This document shows positions 9,722 to 18,940 of a stretch of DNA of 64,000 bases, piece after piece. Each line of letters begins with the position of its first letter. The first letter of the stretch is position 1. Made by a program: the position numbers and the translations under genes. Source of the DNA: Acetobacter aceti (lineage in GTDB: Bacteria > Pseudomonadota > Alphaproteobacteria > Acetobacterales > Acetobacteraceae); contig NZ_CP014692.1 of NCBI RefSeq assembly GCF_002005445.1, positions 3,162,501-3,226,500 on the forward strand, written 5' to 3'. A model generated the notes under the pieces. That model was not told the origin of the DNA. It saw only the letters and a list, made by a program, of their open reading frames with translations, and searched no databases.

Positions 9722-9722
9722 G
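9677..9722 (+). repeat. attL: 46-bp direct repeat, 3' half of tRNA-Gly
   Basis: The 46 bp from the anticodon stem to one base past CCA are identical to 57483-57528 and in the same orientation. Integration into the 3' end of a tRNA gene with such a duplication is standard for P4-type tyrosine integrases. The intact tRNA is on this side, so the island lies to the right, 9723-57482. Confidence 0.95.
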
Positions 9723-9750
9723 ATTTTCCAAGGAAAATCAGGCGGTTAAA

Positions 9751-9775
9751 GACGTTCCTTCGGGACCGTTTTTTG
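9751..9775 (+). terminator. Rho-independent terminator supplied by the island to tRNA-Gly
   Basis: GACGTTCC, a TTCG loop and GGACCGTT followed by a run of Ts form a short stem with one mismatch and a U-tract 30 nt after the tRNA. A further perfect inverted repeat, GATTTTCC/GGAAAATC, lies at 9722-9739 without a U-tract. These replace the original host structure that is now beyond attR. Confidence 0.55.
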
Positions 9776-9800
9776 TTTACAGTGTGCCGTAGCACAGGAA

Positions 9801-9833
9801 TGTAAGCATTTTGTAAGCAGCCCGGAGCAAATC
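9801..9833 (+). promoter_or_regulatory. Left arm-type integrase sites (two TGTAAGCA repeats)
   Basis: TGTAAGCA occurs at 9801-9808 and again at 9812-9819, 11 bp apart, that is one helical turn. CCGGAGCAAATC follows at 9822-9833. The same arrangement occurs at the other end of the island (57346-57388). This is what is expected of arm sites bound by the integrase's N-terminal domain or by an excisionase. Confidence 0.6.
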
Positions 9834-9962
9834 GGGGGTGGCTACGGCGTAGCGTGCCGAATCCCGTGGCACACATCGTCAGGATGTTCGGGCGGGTGAT
9901 GTTCATAAGTAGAACAGCGCTCTTGAACGAGATGCCGGCTAACAAGAGTATGGCAAAGGCCG

Positions 9963-10595
9963 TCATGCCTGTGCTCCTGGCCGTTTCGCGATGCTCGTGA
10001 CCCATGCATGCAGGGCGGAGGCCTCGTCTGGCAATGCCAGCTTCAGTCGGCTACGGGCGAAATCCAGCGTGACGAACGCGGTGATGTCAGCGATCGAGAA
10101 GGCATTGCCCGCGACATAGGGTACATCGCGCAGCCGGGTGTCCAGATCGGCCATGAAATCGGCCAGCCTCTGACGGCCGCGCGCGGTAAGCTCGGGGATT
10201 TGCGCATAGCCGTGTGGTCCGACCAGTGCGCGGCCCGACAGTCCCGGCAGGCTGTTCCGTACGGCTTCCATCGCGGCAAGATAGCCGTCGATCTCCATGC
10301 GCCGGTCCCACATGCCGATGATGGCGCGTTGTTCTCGCGTCGCGCCCATCAGAGGGGGATCGGGATGCAACTCCTCCAGATAACGGCAGATGACGGGCAC
10401 CTCGCTGATCGCGGTGCCGTCGTCCAGTTCCAGGACGGGAACGGTGCAGGAGGGGTTAAGGAGGCGGAACGTGGGCGCGAACTGCTCGTGCTTCGCCAGA
10501 TCAACTGTAACGATAGGAATCGTCAGCCCTTTCTCGGCGATGAAGAAGCGCACACGCCGTGGATTGGGGGCGGTGGGGTAGTCGTAAAGCTTCAT
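9963..10595 (-). CDS. Glutathione S-transferase family protein
   Basis: A 210-aa cytosolic GST. The N-terminal thioredoxin-like domain is clear: MKLYDYPTAPNPRRVRFF at 1-18, the cis-Pro segment NPSCTVPVLEL, and the glutathione gamma-Glu contact as ISEVPVICRYLEE. The helical C-terminal domain ends with YVAGNAFSIADITAF, the usual capping box. The ATG at 10595 overlaps the stop of the gene upstream (ATGA). It may conjugate electrophiles or reduce peroxides; the substrate is unknown. As island cargo near a LysR gene it may be part of a stress-response unit. Confidence 0.9.
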   Translation of the reverse strand: MKLYDYPTAPNPRRVRFFIAEKGLTIPIVTVDLAKHEQFAPTFRLLNPSCTVPVLELDDGTAISEVPVICRYLEELHPDPPLMGATREQRAIIGMWDRRMEIDGYLAAMEAVRNSLPGLSGRALVGPHGYAQIPELTARGRQRLADFMADLDTRLRDVPYVAGNAFSIADITAFVTLDFARSRLKLALPDEASALHAWVTSIAKRPGAQA

Positions 10596-11161
10596 GGCAA
10601 TGCTGCGCGCGGGTGATGAGAGGGCGGAGACTCCGACTGTTCCCGGATGGTCGCGAGCATGCGGCGGCGGATCAGGCCGCTGACCGGGCGGATCAGATAC
10701 CAATAGGGCGTGAAGCGACGCCTGGCCCGGTCCATGGCGCAAAACACGCGGGTTTCCGTCACCAGCAACTGGGTACCGTGTGGTCCCGGCTGGATGGAGA
10801 AGCCCAGAGCGAGCTTGCAGACGTCATCATGGCAAGGGGTGAGAAAAGCGTCCGTTGTGGGAATGTCGCACAATCCGTAATCCGCCCGCCAGAACGCGCC
10901 GACGAGGCCGTAGACCAGGGCGGCATCGCCTCGCCGTTCCAGCAGCGTGAAGTCGGTGAGGTCCAGATTCCGTTGCCGCGCATGGCCTAACAGCCGGGCG
11001 GGCATTTCGCGCAGGCGGATGGCGGCACGAACCAGCGGATCGTCCTGATTCCGCCATGCAGCCACCGCGTTCATGATGCGACTGGCCGGGGCGGAGATAT
11101 CGACACTGTGTCGCTCGCTGAAATCGAAGCGCGGGATGAATTCGTCCAATAGGTTCATCAT
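10592..11161 (-). CDS. Conserved hypothetical protein, possibly START/SRPBCC-like
   Basis: Product of 189 aa with no membrane segment. The early segment EFIPRFDFSERHSVDISAPA followed by alternating strands and a helix resembles small START/SRPBCC-type or DUF2867-like proteins, but I cannot confirm either. The C-terminal third is rich in Arg. Two ATGs occur in tandem at 11161 and 11158; the second has better spacing from the GGAAG. It is the first gene of a leftward operon with the GST (4-bp overlap) and diverges from the LysR gene 214 bp away, which may regulate it. Confidence 0.55.
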   Translation of the reverse strand: MMNLLDEFIPRFDFSERHSVDISAPASRIMNAVAAWRNQDDPLVRAAIRLREMPARLLGHARQRNLDLTDFTLLERRGDAALVYGLVGAFWRADYGLCDIPTTDAFLTPCHDDVCKLALGFSIQPGPHGTQLLVTETRVFCAMDRARRRFTPYWYLIRPVSGLIRRRMLATIREQSESPPSHHPRAALP

Positions 11162-11375
11162 GCTTCCATTTCTCTTCGGCGAGGTGGTACATTAGCGCAC
11201 TATGCCACAAGAGCATTTTGCACCGCAGCGCGGATATTGCGATGGCTTCATGGCGAAGGCAGAGAGTAACGTCATAATATATCGTGAACGAATTATTGTT
11301 GCAGACTTGAAAGCACAATGACTGGATTTTGGCAGGTCATGCCGAAGGTCTTCAAAAAATCGGGATAGACAGAAA

Positions 11376-12302
11376 ATGTCGGTTCGGCGACCACCTCTCG
11401 ATCTGCGGGAATTGCTGTTCGTGCGTGTCATCGCGAGGGAGGGAAGTATCCATGGAGCCGCACGGGCGCTGGGAGGCAAACAATCTGCCGTAAGCCGGTC
11501 CTTGCGGTTACTGGAAGAGCGACTTGGCGTCTCCCTTTTTCGACGCACGTCGAGCGGTGCCCGGCTCACCCCGGCGGGAGTTGCCTTTCTGCGAGAGGCT
11601 GAGAAGTTGCTCGATGGAACAGTCGGACTGTACGAGCGCACGCGGCGTTGGAGCCGGGGCGAGACCGGCGTCATCTCCGTGGGCGTCCAGGGCAGCATCC
11701 CACCCGGCCGGATCTCGGCGATACTGGAGTCGTACAGCCTTGCGCAACCCGGTATCTCCTTCACTTATCGGGATAATGCGAAAAAAGAACTGTTCCAGGC
11801 CCTGGAACAGGAGGAGATCGACCTCGCGATAATGACGCTGCCCCTGCCCGGCAGCATGGTGGCCACCGTCCCGCTCTGGAGCGATCGTGTCGTTGCGATC
11901 ATGTCGGCCGAACATCCGATCGCACAGGTCGGAACCGCGTCATGGGCTGAGTTGCATGATGGAATCTTTCTGATCGGCAAGGATGATACCGGCGAGGAAC
12001 TGCTCGCGCTCTTGATGCGCAAGATGCGGCAGGCGGGATTCGTGCCGGTGACACGTCAGGAGGCGGTCAGAAGCCTGCGGGTCGTCGCATTGGCAGCGAA
12101 TGGCAGCGGCATCGCTCTGTTGCCGGATGCCTGGCTGGGTTTTCTGCCCGCTGCCATCCGGGAGCGGATCGCGGTAGTGGAAGTCATCGACGGGGACGGA
12201 TTTTCCCACTTCGCCTATGGCGCGGCTTGGCATCGTGAGCGCTGCCCACCGGCCGCGAGGACAGTCATCCGTTTTCTGGAGCAGCAGGCGACTGCGTTTT
12301 AA
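11376..12302 (+). CDS. LysR-type transcriptional regulator
   Basis: 308 aa, the normal LysR size. Residues 8-65 form the winged helix-turn-helix (LLFVRVIAREGSIHGAARAL, then SAVSRSLRLLEERLG), followed by an effector-binding domain of the periplasmic-binding-protein fold from about residue 90 (GVISVGVQGSIPPGRI). LysR proteins usually control the divergent gene, here the DUF/GST operon. A LysR gene convergent with the DUF2274-trbI end of a trb operon is a recurrent arrangement in alphaproteobacterial ICEs, so it may also belong to the backbone. Its end overlaps the DUF2274 gene by 38 bp. Confidence 0.92.
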   Translation: MSVRRPPLDLRELLFVRVIAREGSIHGAARALGGKQSAVSRSLRLLEERLGVSLFRRTSSGARLTPAGVAFLREAEKLLDGTVGLYERTRRWSRGETGVISVGVQGSIPPGRISAILESYSLAQPGISFTYRDNAKKELFQALEQEEIDLAIMTLPLPGSMVATVPLWSDRVVAIMSAEHPIAQVGTASWAELHDGIFLIGKDDTGEELLALLMRKMRQAGFVPVTRQEAVRSLRVVALAANGSGIALLPDAWLGFLPAAIRERIAVVEVIDGDGFSHFAYGAAWHRERCPPAARTVIRFLEQQATAF

Positions 12303-12525
12303 CGGGTGCCCGCCGTGGCTCCTGCCGGAGCTTTCGGAACGCGCGGTCGGAGGTGATAAAGCCACGGATCATGTGCGGTACGAGACGGGCCGGATCGACG
12401 GACTGGCCGTTCTGGCTGACCAGGGCAGCATAAGCGACGAGATCGCGATGCAGGTCCGCAGGCAGGTCCACGGTGACACGGACCGGCTTCTCGTCGGGAA
12501 TTTCGGTGATGCGCAGCTTCGTCAT
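12265..12525 (-). CDS. DUF2274 protein, end of the trb operon
   Basis: An 86-aa protein with the DUF2274 pattern: a short N-terminal KLRITEIPDEKPVRVTVDL strand, then LHRDLVAYA and a helical part ending in AFRKLRQ. The ribbon-helix-helix-like look suggests DNA binding, unproven. The family is almost always found directly after trbI in mobile elements, as here: its ATG overlaps the trbI stop by 4 bp. Confidence 0.85.
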   Translation of the reverse strand: MTKLRITEIPDEKPVRVTVDLPADLHRDLVAYAALVSQNGQSVDPARLVPHMIRGFITSDRAFRKLRQEPRRAPVKTQSPAAPENG

Positions 12526-13724
12526 GGAGCCGGTTCCTTTGGGTGCCAGGGTTTCAGGACAAGGTCGCGATTCAGGATAAGCGTGAACGGCAGGCCCGGG
12601 CGGTCTGTCAGCGTCGGCTGAATATTCAGGCTGCGATCAATCAGCCGGTTGCCGACCATAGAAAACCCGTTGCTCGCGCCGGAGCGGATGGCCTGCATCA
12701 GGTTGTTCTCGTTCCATGACGTCCCGGCCTCGGAGCCCACGCTGAGGAGGGTCGTGACGAGGGCCGCCTTGAACAGTTGCCCCCAATGATTGTTCACCTC
12801 ATCGGACAGGCCAGACTGGCCGATGGCGTCGCCACCGGGCAGCTTTTCCAGGACGAGGCTTTCGCCATTCGGATAGATCAGCCGCGTCCAGATGATCTGG
12901 GTGCGCTGCTGCCCGAAGGAAATGCCGCTGTTATAGGCTCCGAACAGGGTGCTACCCTGCGGGACGAGCAAGAACCGGCCTGTCGGACTGTCATAGACGT
13001 TCTGGGTCACATGCCCCACGATCTGGCCGGGCAGATCGGAACTGATCTTCGTGTTCAGCGCGCCGGCAATGACGGTCCCGGCCTGGAGCATATAGGGCGA
13101 GGCGGGAGATACGATCCGGTCCGGGCTGACCGTCGCGCGATCCGGCTGACCTGCCAGAAAGGCGCGATTGCCGGTCTGCTGGTCGGGGCCGGTCGGTGAT
13201 GCCTGTGCTCCGGGAGCGGTGGCCATGACCGGAATCGTCTGCGCAGCCTGGCCCTCCCGCGCCTCGATCTGCGCGAAGAGCCTGCTGGTGCGTGCCGCCT
13301 CGATCTCCTGATCGCCACGCCGGTCTCCCATGCCGGAAACCGGTCCCGCGCGACCGTTCCGCTGTGCATCGAGGATCGGCTTGCCGAGATCGCCGGGCAA
13401 AGGCGGCCCGAGTTTCGGGGTGGCGGTATAGTCATTGGGGAGTGCGGCCAGCCCGTCGGCCGAGGGGCGGGTGTCGGTGTCCTGTGCCCCCTGGAGCGGC
13501 CCCTTCTGCGCACCATTTTGCAGCGCGTAGCCCAGCGCAAGACCGATCGCGAGCATCCCCGCACCACCCAGCGTCCAGATGACGGGGCGCGAGAGCCGGA
13601 CCACCGGCGGACGCTGCGCGCGCAGCCGCAGATCGGGAGAGGGCGGCGGGGATGATGGTCCTGTTCCGCTTCCGCTTGTGGTGGCTCCCGTATTCCCTTC
13701 CGGGCGCTCTTCCGCGCCGCTCAT
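12522..13724 (-). CDS. trbI: Conjugal transfer protein TrbI (VirB10-like)
   Basis: VirB10-family protein that spans from the inner membrane to the outer membrane core of a P-type conjugative type IV secretion system. The 400-aa product has a cytoplasmic Pro-rich N-terminus, one membrane helix at about residues 47-66 (PVIWTLGGAGMLAIGLALGY), a Pro/Gln-rich periplasmic linker, and the conserved C-terminal beta domain from about 230 (PYMLQAGTVIAGALNTKISS). The start at 13724 is fixed by an ATGA overlap with trbG. All trb genes here overlap or nearly touch, so they form one leftward operon. Confidence 0.93.
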   Translation of the reverse strand: MSGAEERPEGNTGATTSGSGTGPSSPPPSPDLRLRAQRPPVVRLSRPVIWTLGGAGMLAIGLALGYALQNGAQKGPLQGAQDTDTRPSADGLAALPNDYTATPKLGPPLPGDLGKPILDAQRNGRAGPVSGMGDRRGDQEIEAARTSRLFAQIEAREGQAAQTIPVMATAPGAQASPTGPDQQTGNRAFLAGQPDRATVSPDRIVSPASPYMLQAGTVIAGALNTKISSDLPGQIVGHVTQNVYDSPTGRFLLVPQGSTLFGAYNSGISFGQQRTQIIWTRLIYPNGESLVLEKLPGGDAIGQSGLSDEVNNHWGQLFKAALVTTLLSVGSEAGTSWNENNLMQAIRSGASNGFSMVGNRLIDRSLNIQPTLTDRPGLPFTLILNRDLVLKPWHPKEPAP

Positions 13725-14722
13725 GACTTCCTGCCATCCGTGCGCACGATCCGTACCCGCTGCTCGGAATGCCTGTCGCCCAGCCGCAATTCGGCGGCGG
13801 CAAACAGGCAATCGACGATCATCCAGTTCTGCCGGACGCGGTAGTTCACCAATTCCGGCCCGCCATCGGCCCCCAACACGAACAGCGGCGGCAGTTCGCC
13901 CTGCCCGATACCGGACGGAAACGCGATATAGACCTTGTGGCCATCGTCAAACGCCCGGCTGGGCAGCCAGGGCGGCGTGCCACCTTTCACCGGCTGAATA
14001 GCGTAACGGAAATTCAGCGCATTCAGATCCAGCCCCGCATCCACCGGGGCTGCATCATCGGCGTCGCTGTCCTGCCGATGCAGGGCAATCAGGTCGTCCT
14101 CGGGATAATCCCAGGACACCGACGCCATATAGGTCGTGGGTGTCGCCCGCAGTTCGGCAAGGTAGCTCCTCCGGTCGGTATTGACGATCAGATTGGTGAT
14201 GAGATCCGGTCGCGTCGGCTTGACCAGGATATGCACGCGCCTGGTCGTGCCCGCGCCACTGGTGGTATCGCCGACGATCCAGCGCACGGTATCACCCACC
14301 GCGACCGGGCCGGTACCCACCAGTTTTTCACCCGGCTGGAGCATAACGTCGGTGATCTCGCCGGGCGAAGCATAGACCTGATAGAGCGCTCCCGCGCTGT
14401 AGGGGTAAACCTGCACCGCGTTCACGTAACCGGCCCGCGTCGGCTGGATGCGAGCGGCAAGATTGGCCTGGGTCACGCGCACGGTAGGGTCAGCCGCCTC
14501 GGGCACGACATGGGTACGCCGTAAGGGCGGAAGCGGCTTGAGCTGGCCCGGCAGCGGGAGTGGCTGTGGCACCTCCGCCACCCGCACAGGCTTCGGCGGA
14601 TCAGGCAGGAGCGTGGCCTGGGCCGCGTCGTCATATCGTATGACGGGTGGATGGTACTGTTGCGCGCAACCCGCCAGGGGCAGGGTTAGCAACGGCAAAG
14701 CACGAAGAGCGCGACGGATCAT
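13721..14722 (-). CDS. trbG: Conjugal transfer protein TrbG (VirB9-like lipoprotein)
   Basis: Outer-membrane-core component of the type IV secretion channel. The 333-aa product starts with a lipoprotein signal peptide whose lipobox is LAGC with the acylated Cys at 19. The body contains the VirB9/TrbG beta-sandwich features, e.g. GEKLVGTGPVAVGDTVRW around residues 130-150 and the C-terminal VNYRVRQNWMIVDCLFAAAE segment. In many VirB9 systems the lipid anchor is on VirB7 instead; a lipidated TrbG is usual for trb-type systems. Coupled to both neighbours by ATGA overlaps. Confidence 0.93.
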   Translation of the reverse strand: MIRRALRALPLLTLPLAGCAQQYHPPVIRYDDAAQATLLPDPPKPVRVAEVPQPLPLPGQLKPLPPLRRTHVVPEAADPTVRVTQANLAARIQPTRAGYVNAVQVYPYSAGALYQVYASPGEITDVMLQPGEKLVGTGPVAVGDTVRWIVGDTTSGAGTTRRVHILVKPTRPDLITNLIVNTDRRSYLAELRATPTTYMASVSWDYPEDDLIALHRQDSDADDAAPVDAGLDLNALNFRYAIQPVKGGTPPWLPSRAFDDGHKVYIAFPSGIGQGELPPLFVLGADGGPELVNYRVRQNWMIVDCLFAAAELRLGDRHSEQRVRIVRTDGRKS

Positions 14723-15405
14723 TGCCCGAGTTCCTTCGACCAGTTGATGGCAGAGACGTAGATTCCAAGCGGGTTTTTCCGAAGATGATCAGCGTCGCGC
14801 GGCGTGCGCAGAACAACCGACACGATGGCGGTCCAGCGTTCGGTGCCGGTGAACGCGCCGTCACGGTAATGGCGCTCGGTCCAGGCGACGCGGAAGCTGG
14901 CGGGCGAGGCCCGGATTACCGAAGCGATGTCCAGCTCGACCTGCTCGTGCCCGATCCGCGAAAACGGATCATTCAGGCGGGCATAATCGTTCAGCGCCAC
15001 GGCACCAGAAACGCTGGTGAAATTATAGGCGCGCAGCCAGTTATGCCGGACCACGACGGCATCGGATGACAGGGAGCGCACGTCGTGGACGAACTGTGCC
15101 AGATACCAGGCAATCTGCGGATCAGCGGGCATGTAGCCGGACGTCGCCGGCGCCACGACCTGCGCCTGACCGAGCGTGTCGACCTGCACGACCCACGGCG
15201 TGATGGTGCCGCGCGCGGACTGCCAGACCAGCCCGGCCCCGAGACCTGCGGACAGGAACAGGGAACCGAACGCCATCAACCGCCAGTTGCGGGCCTGCAC
15301 ACGGGCCGAGCCGATGCGCTCATCCCAGATCTGTGCGGCTTTCTGGTAGGGCGTGACGGGCTCGGGCGTGGTCCCGTAGCGTGTTGTGGAGCGACGGAAC
15401 ATCAT
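14719..15405 (-). CDS. trbF: Conjugal transfer protein TrbF (VirB8-like)
   Basis: Inner-membrane assembly factor of the conjugation channel. The 228-aa product has a short cytoplasmic N-terminus, a single membrane helix at about residues 44-66 (LMAFGSLFLSAGLGAGLVWQ), and a periplasmic NTF2-like domain (VHDVRSLSSDAVVVRHNWLRAYNF to the WTAIVSVVLRTPRDADHLRKNPLG strand pair). It ends SAINWSKELGQ, the usual TrbF tail. It overlaps trbL and trbG by 4 bp each. Confidence 0.93.
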   Translation of the reverse strand: MMFRRSTTRYGTTPEPVTPYQKAAQIWDERIGSARVQARNWRLMAFGSLFLSAGLGAGLVWQSARGTITPWVVQVDTLGQAQVVAPATSGYMPADPQIAWYLAQFVHDVRSLSSDAVVVRHNWLRAYNFTSVSGAVALNDYARLNDPFSRIGHEQVELDIASVIRASPASFRVAWTERHYRDGAFTGTERWTAIVSVVLRTPRDADHLRKNPLGIYVSAINWSKELGQ

Positions 15406-16826
15406 TCTTTCTCCGAGAGATCGATGGACGTGGACCCGCCCCCGCCATCGGCGGAGCGGATGATATGGGCGGCCTCGGCAGCATGGGTGGCGGCGTTGCG
15501 GCGCTTCATCTTTCGCGCCCAGCGGGGCGGCTTGCCGTCGGAGCCGTCGCCGCCATCGGGGCCGCCGCCAGGGTTACCGCTACCGGCAGGCCCGGTACCG
15601 GGATCACCTCCGCCGCCGGACGGGCCTGAAGATCCACCGTCACCCGATGGCCTATCGCCTTCTCCGCCGGCGCCCATCGCACCGGCGGCCCAGCGTCCGC
15701 CAGCAGAGTAGCTTTCCTTCAACGAGGATGTTGCCGCGCCGACCTTGTTCTTCACGGCGTTCATCGCAGCACCACCAGCGGCGCGACCGACATTGCCAGC
15801 CGCCGACGCCATGCCCGCCGCGCCGGTCTGTCCGGCTGCTCCCATGGAGTAGGCTGTCGTGGCGGCACCTGCGACGGCAGCCCCGCCGCGCGCTGCCGCG
15901 GCCGTCGCACCAAGCGCGGCAGCGCCCCCAGACGCCAGGGCAGCGGGCGCGGCAACAGCCGCAGCACCCATCGCGCCCACCGCCATTGCGGTTCCGGCCG
16001 CTGCCCCGGCACCAAGCTGCGGGGCACCGGAGATCAGCCCATTGGCGAGAGAGCCGCCGAAAATGGCGAGACCCACGATGCAGAGCGACGCCAGAACAAC
16101 GGACAGCGCCTGGCCGATGGTGGGCGCACTATCACCGTAGGACGTCGTGAACTGCCTGAACAGCACGGAGGCGATGGCGGAAATGACCGCCAGCACCATG
16201 ATCTTCACACCGGACGATACGACATTGCCCAGCGCCTTCTCGGCCAGGAAAGCGGTGCGATTGAACAGGGCGAACGGGATCAGCACGAAACCGGCTAGGC
16301 TGGTCAGCTTGAACTCGACGATCGCCACGAAGAGTTGCACCGCGAGAATGAAGAAGGCCGCCAGCACGATGAACCAGCACAGGACCAGGACGAGGATCTG
16401 CACGATGCTGGCCAGCGCACCGAACGAAAACGCCAGTTTACTCGCCGCATCCAGAAGCGGTTGCGCGGCATCGAGCCCGGTCGCCGCCAGTCGGCCGGGG
16501 TGCATGAAGTCCGCAATTGCCAGCGTGCCGCCGCCGGCCTTGAGACCGAGGGCCGCGAAACTGTTGAAAACGATCCCCGACAGGCCGCTGAAATGGTCGA
16601 TGATGAAGGCAAAGAAGCCGATATACAGCGTCTTCTTCACGAGACGCTGGACGATGTCCTCGTCGGCCGCCCACGCCCAGAACAGCCCCGCCAGCACGAT
16701 GTCCAGCACCGAGAGCGAACCCGCGAGCGACACCACGCTTCCCCGGACCAGACCGAAACCGCTGTCGATCGTGGTCTCGAAGGTATTCAGGAAGCCGTCG
16801 ATGATGCCGACATTGTCGCTCGCCAT
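15402..16826 (-). CDS. trbL: Conjugal transfer protein TrbL (VirB6-like)
   Basis: Polytopic inner-membrane channel component. The 474-aa product has a hydrophobic core from about residue 28 to 265 with five or six membrane segments, including IVQILVLVLCWFIVLAAFF and MVLAVISAIASVLFRQF. The last 200 residues are Ala/Gly-rich and then Gly/Ser/Asp/Pro-rich, ending in a charged tail, as in other TrbL proteins. It starts 3 bp after the trbJ stop. Low complexity in the tail explains several meaningless open frames on the other strand. Confidence 0.92.
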   Translation of the reverse strand: MASDNVGIIDGFLNTFETTIDSGFGLVRGSVVSLAGSLSVLDIVLAGLFWAWAADEDIVQRLVKKTLYIGFFAFIIDHFSGLSGIVFNSFAALGLKAGGGTLAIADFMHPGRLAATGLDAAQPLLDAASKLAFSFGALASIVQILVLVLCWFIVLAAFFILAVQLFVAIVEFKLTSLAGFVLIPFALFNRTAFLAEKALGNVVSSGVKIMVLAVISAIASVLFRQFTTSYGDSAPTIGQALSVVLASLCIVGLAIFGGSLANGLISGAPQLGAGAAAGTAMAVGAMGAAAVAAPAALASGGAAALGATAAAARGGAAVAGAATTAYSMGAAGQTGAAGMASAAGNVGRAAGGAAMNAVKNKVGAATSSLKESYSAGGRWAAGAMGAGGEGDRPSGDGGSSGPSGGGGDPGTGPAGSGNPGGGPDGGDGSDGKPPRWARKMKRRNAATHAAEAAHIIRSADGGGGSTSIDLSEKE

Positions 16827-16829
16827 TGC

Positions 16830-17564
16830 TCAATATCCAGAACTTGGGATGGCGACGGCCTGGGGAACATAGGCGTCATACTGCGAGAAATGCTGATATT
16901 GGGCTTCCGCACCGGCCTCGTTCGCCGCCTGTCGCGCCCGTTCGAGGTCCGCGGCCCGGCCATTAGCCGCGAGTTCGGCCTGGATGTCGGAAAGCTGGCG
17001 AGACTGAAGCGCGAGAAGCTGGTTTCCCGCCTGTGCGGCCTGTAGCGCCCCGGCCGAACTCTGGCTCGCCGAGACCAGTTGCGTCATGGCCGAGCTGTCG
17101 CTCGGGATATTTCCTACCACCCGCGCCTGAAGCTTCAGGGCATCCTCGAACCCACCCACGGAATTCTGCCACCGCGTCTGCGCCTGACTGAACAGGGCGC
17201 TGTCTGACATGCCTGACGATAACGATGTGTATGACTGCTGGTACTGCTGCTCAACGGACTGGACGCTGTATGCGATATTCTGCGCCTGCGCGAGCAACGC
17301 CGTCGTCTGGGAAATCGTCGATTGCAGCGTCGACAGTGTCGAAAGCGGGAGGCTCGCCAGATTGCGACCCTGATTGACCAGCATCTGCGCCTGATTGGCC
17401 AGTGACGTGATCTGGTTGTCGATCTGCTGGAGCGTGCGCGCCGCGATCAGCACGTTCTCGACATGGTTCGCGCCATCATACACCGCCCATTGGGCATGGG
17501 CGGATTGAGAAGCAGAAACCGTAAAAGCAACGACCATAACGGCAGGAATCAGACGATATCTCAC
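16830..17564 (-). CDS. trbJ: Conjugal transfer protein TrbJ (VirB5-like)
   Basis: Periplasmic pilus-associated component. The 244-aa product has a Sec signal peptide (MRYRLIPAVMVVAFTVSASQSAHA) and then long amphipathic helices rich in Gln and Ala, starting AVYDGANHVENVLIAARTLQQIDNQI, the TrbJ hallmark. Coiled coil is likely over much of the length. It overlaps the trbE stop by 4 bp (ATGA). Confidence 0.92.
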   Translation of the reverse strand: MRYRLIPAVMVVAFTVSASQSAHAQWAVYDGANHVENVLIAARTLQQIDNQITSLANQAQMLVNQGRNLASLPLSTLSTLQSTISQTTALLAQAQNIAYSVQSVEQQYQQSYTSLSSGMSDSALFSQAQTRWQNSVGGFEDALKLQARVVGNIPSDSSAMTQLVSASQSSAGALQAAQAGNQLLALQSRQLSDIQAELAANGRAADLERARQAANEAGAEAQYQHFSQYDAYVPQAVAIPSSGY

Positions 17565-18940
17565 GGCACCTCCCCTTCCCGCAGAAGATCAGCCGCCCAC
17601 ATGACATCACGCGCCTCGAACCAGGCGGGCAGGAACCCAACCCGCCCGTGCTCCGCCAGCACCCGATCGATCAGCCTGTGGTCGTCCTTGCCGGAGGCCG
17701 CGCACAGCGCCAGGGCGACAGGGCCGAGCCCCAGTTCGAACAGCCGGTTCCCCCGCTGGGTCTGGCAGTAATATTCCCGCTTGGATGCCGCGCGGGCGAT
17801 GATGGCGATCTGCCGGTCATTCAGCCCGAAGTCGCGATAGATGGCCGCGATCTGTGGCTCGATCGCCCGTTCGTTGGGCAGGAAGATCCGGGTCGGGCAG
17901 CTTTCCACCACGGCAGGCGCAATGCGGGAATTGGCGATATCGGACAGCGACTGGGTGGCGAAAATCACCGATGCGTTCTTCTTGCGCAGCGTCTTTAGCC
18001 ACTCTCGGAGCTGGCCGGCAAAGTCCCCGTCATCCAGCACCAGCCAGCCTTCGTCGATGACCAGCAGCGTCGGCCTCCCGTCCAGTCGCCCTTCGATGCG
18101 GTGGAACAGGTACGACAGAACGAATGATGCCGCGCTGGAGCCGATCAGCCCTTCGGTCTCGAACACCACGACATCGGCGTCACCCAGACGTTCGGCGTCT
18201 GCATCGAGCAGGCGGCCATAAGGACCACCGAGGCAGTATGGGGCCAGAGCCTGCTTCAAAGCGTTGGATTGAAGCAGTGCTACCAGCCCGGACAATGTAC
18301 GTTCCGGCACAGGCGACGATGCCAGGGAATTCAGCGCCGACCAGAGGTGAGACTTCACCTCGGGGGTCAGCGTTACCCCTTCACCGACAAGGATCTGCCC
18401 CAGCCATTCACTGGCCCATTTGCGCTCGTCGGGATCGTCAATCTGTGCCAGCGGCTGAAGGGAAACGGCGGAATGCCCATCGCCCTCGTCCGTCAGCCCG
18501 CCTCCAAGATCGTGCCAGTCCCCGTCCATCGCCATCGTCGCCGCACGCATGGACCCGCCGAAATCGAAGGCAAAAATCTGCGATCCCGCATAACGCCGGA
18601 ACTGGAGCGCCATCAGCGCTAGCAGGACAGATTTGCCAGCTCCTGTCGGTCCTGCGATCAGCGTGTGGCCGACATCGCCGACATGGAGCGAGAAACGAAA
18701 CGGTGTAGCGCCCGCCGTCCTGCCGTAGAAAAGAGGCGGGGCGTTGAAGTGGGTGTCGCGCTCCGGTCCAGCCCACACCGCTGACAGCGGAATCATATGC
18801 GCCAGGTTCAACGTCGAGACGGGTGGCTGGCGCACATTGGCATAGATATGGCCGGGAAGAGAGCCGAGCCATGCCTCCACGGCGTTGAGGCTTTCCGCCA
18901 TGCAAGTGAAGTCGCGGCCCTGGATGATCTTTTCGACCAA
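17561..18940 (-). pseudogene. trbE: TrbE (VirB4-like ATPase), N-terminal half deleted
   Basis: The C-terminal ATPase half of TrbE is intact: Walker A GPTGAGKS at 97-104 of the open frame, Walker B TLLVIDEGW, and the FATQSLSD segment. Full TrbE proteins are about 800 aa, so the first 350 or so residues, needed for membrane and channel contacts, are missing. The open frame begins at a TTG (18940), and in-frame TrbE-like sequence continues upstream to about 18970 (ATEKLRLVEK). There it meets the methyltransferase fragment in another frame. This is a deletion scar; without full TrbE, conjugation should fail. The ATPase half alone could still be translated. Confidence 0.88.

Larger units (their letters stand above)
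9658..9966 (-). pseudogene. Possible remnant of a membrane-protein gene at the island's left edge
   Basis: An ATG at 9966 overlaps the GST stop codon (ATGA), in the same coupled style as the two genes upstream. The first 21 residues (MTAFAILLLAGISFKSAVLLM) are hydrophobic and plausible. The frame then becomes uncharacteristic and runs on through the att site into the tRNA, giving the familiar spurious GIRTHDPNLGKV peptide. Either a third gene of the GST operon was cut off at the island end, or this is chance. Confidence 0.2.

Noticed and set aside
15402..16160. Ala/Gly/Pro-rich repeated sequence
   Set aside because: Looked like a repeat array, but it is the low-complexity C-terminal tail of TrbL.
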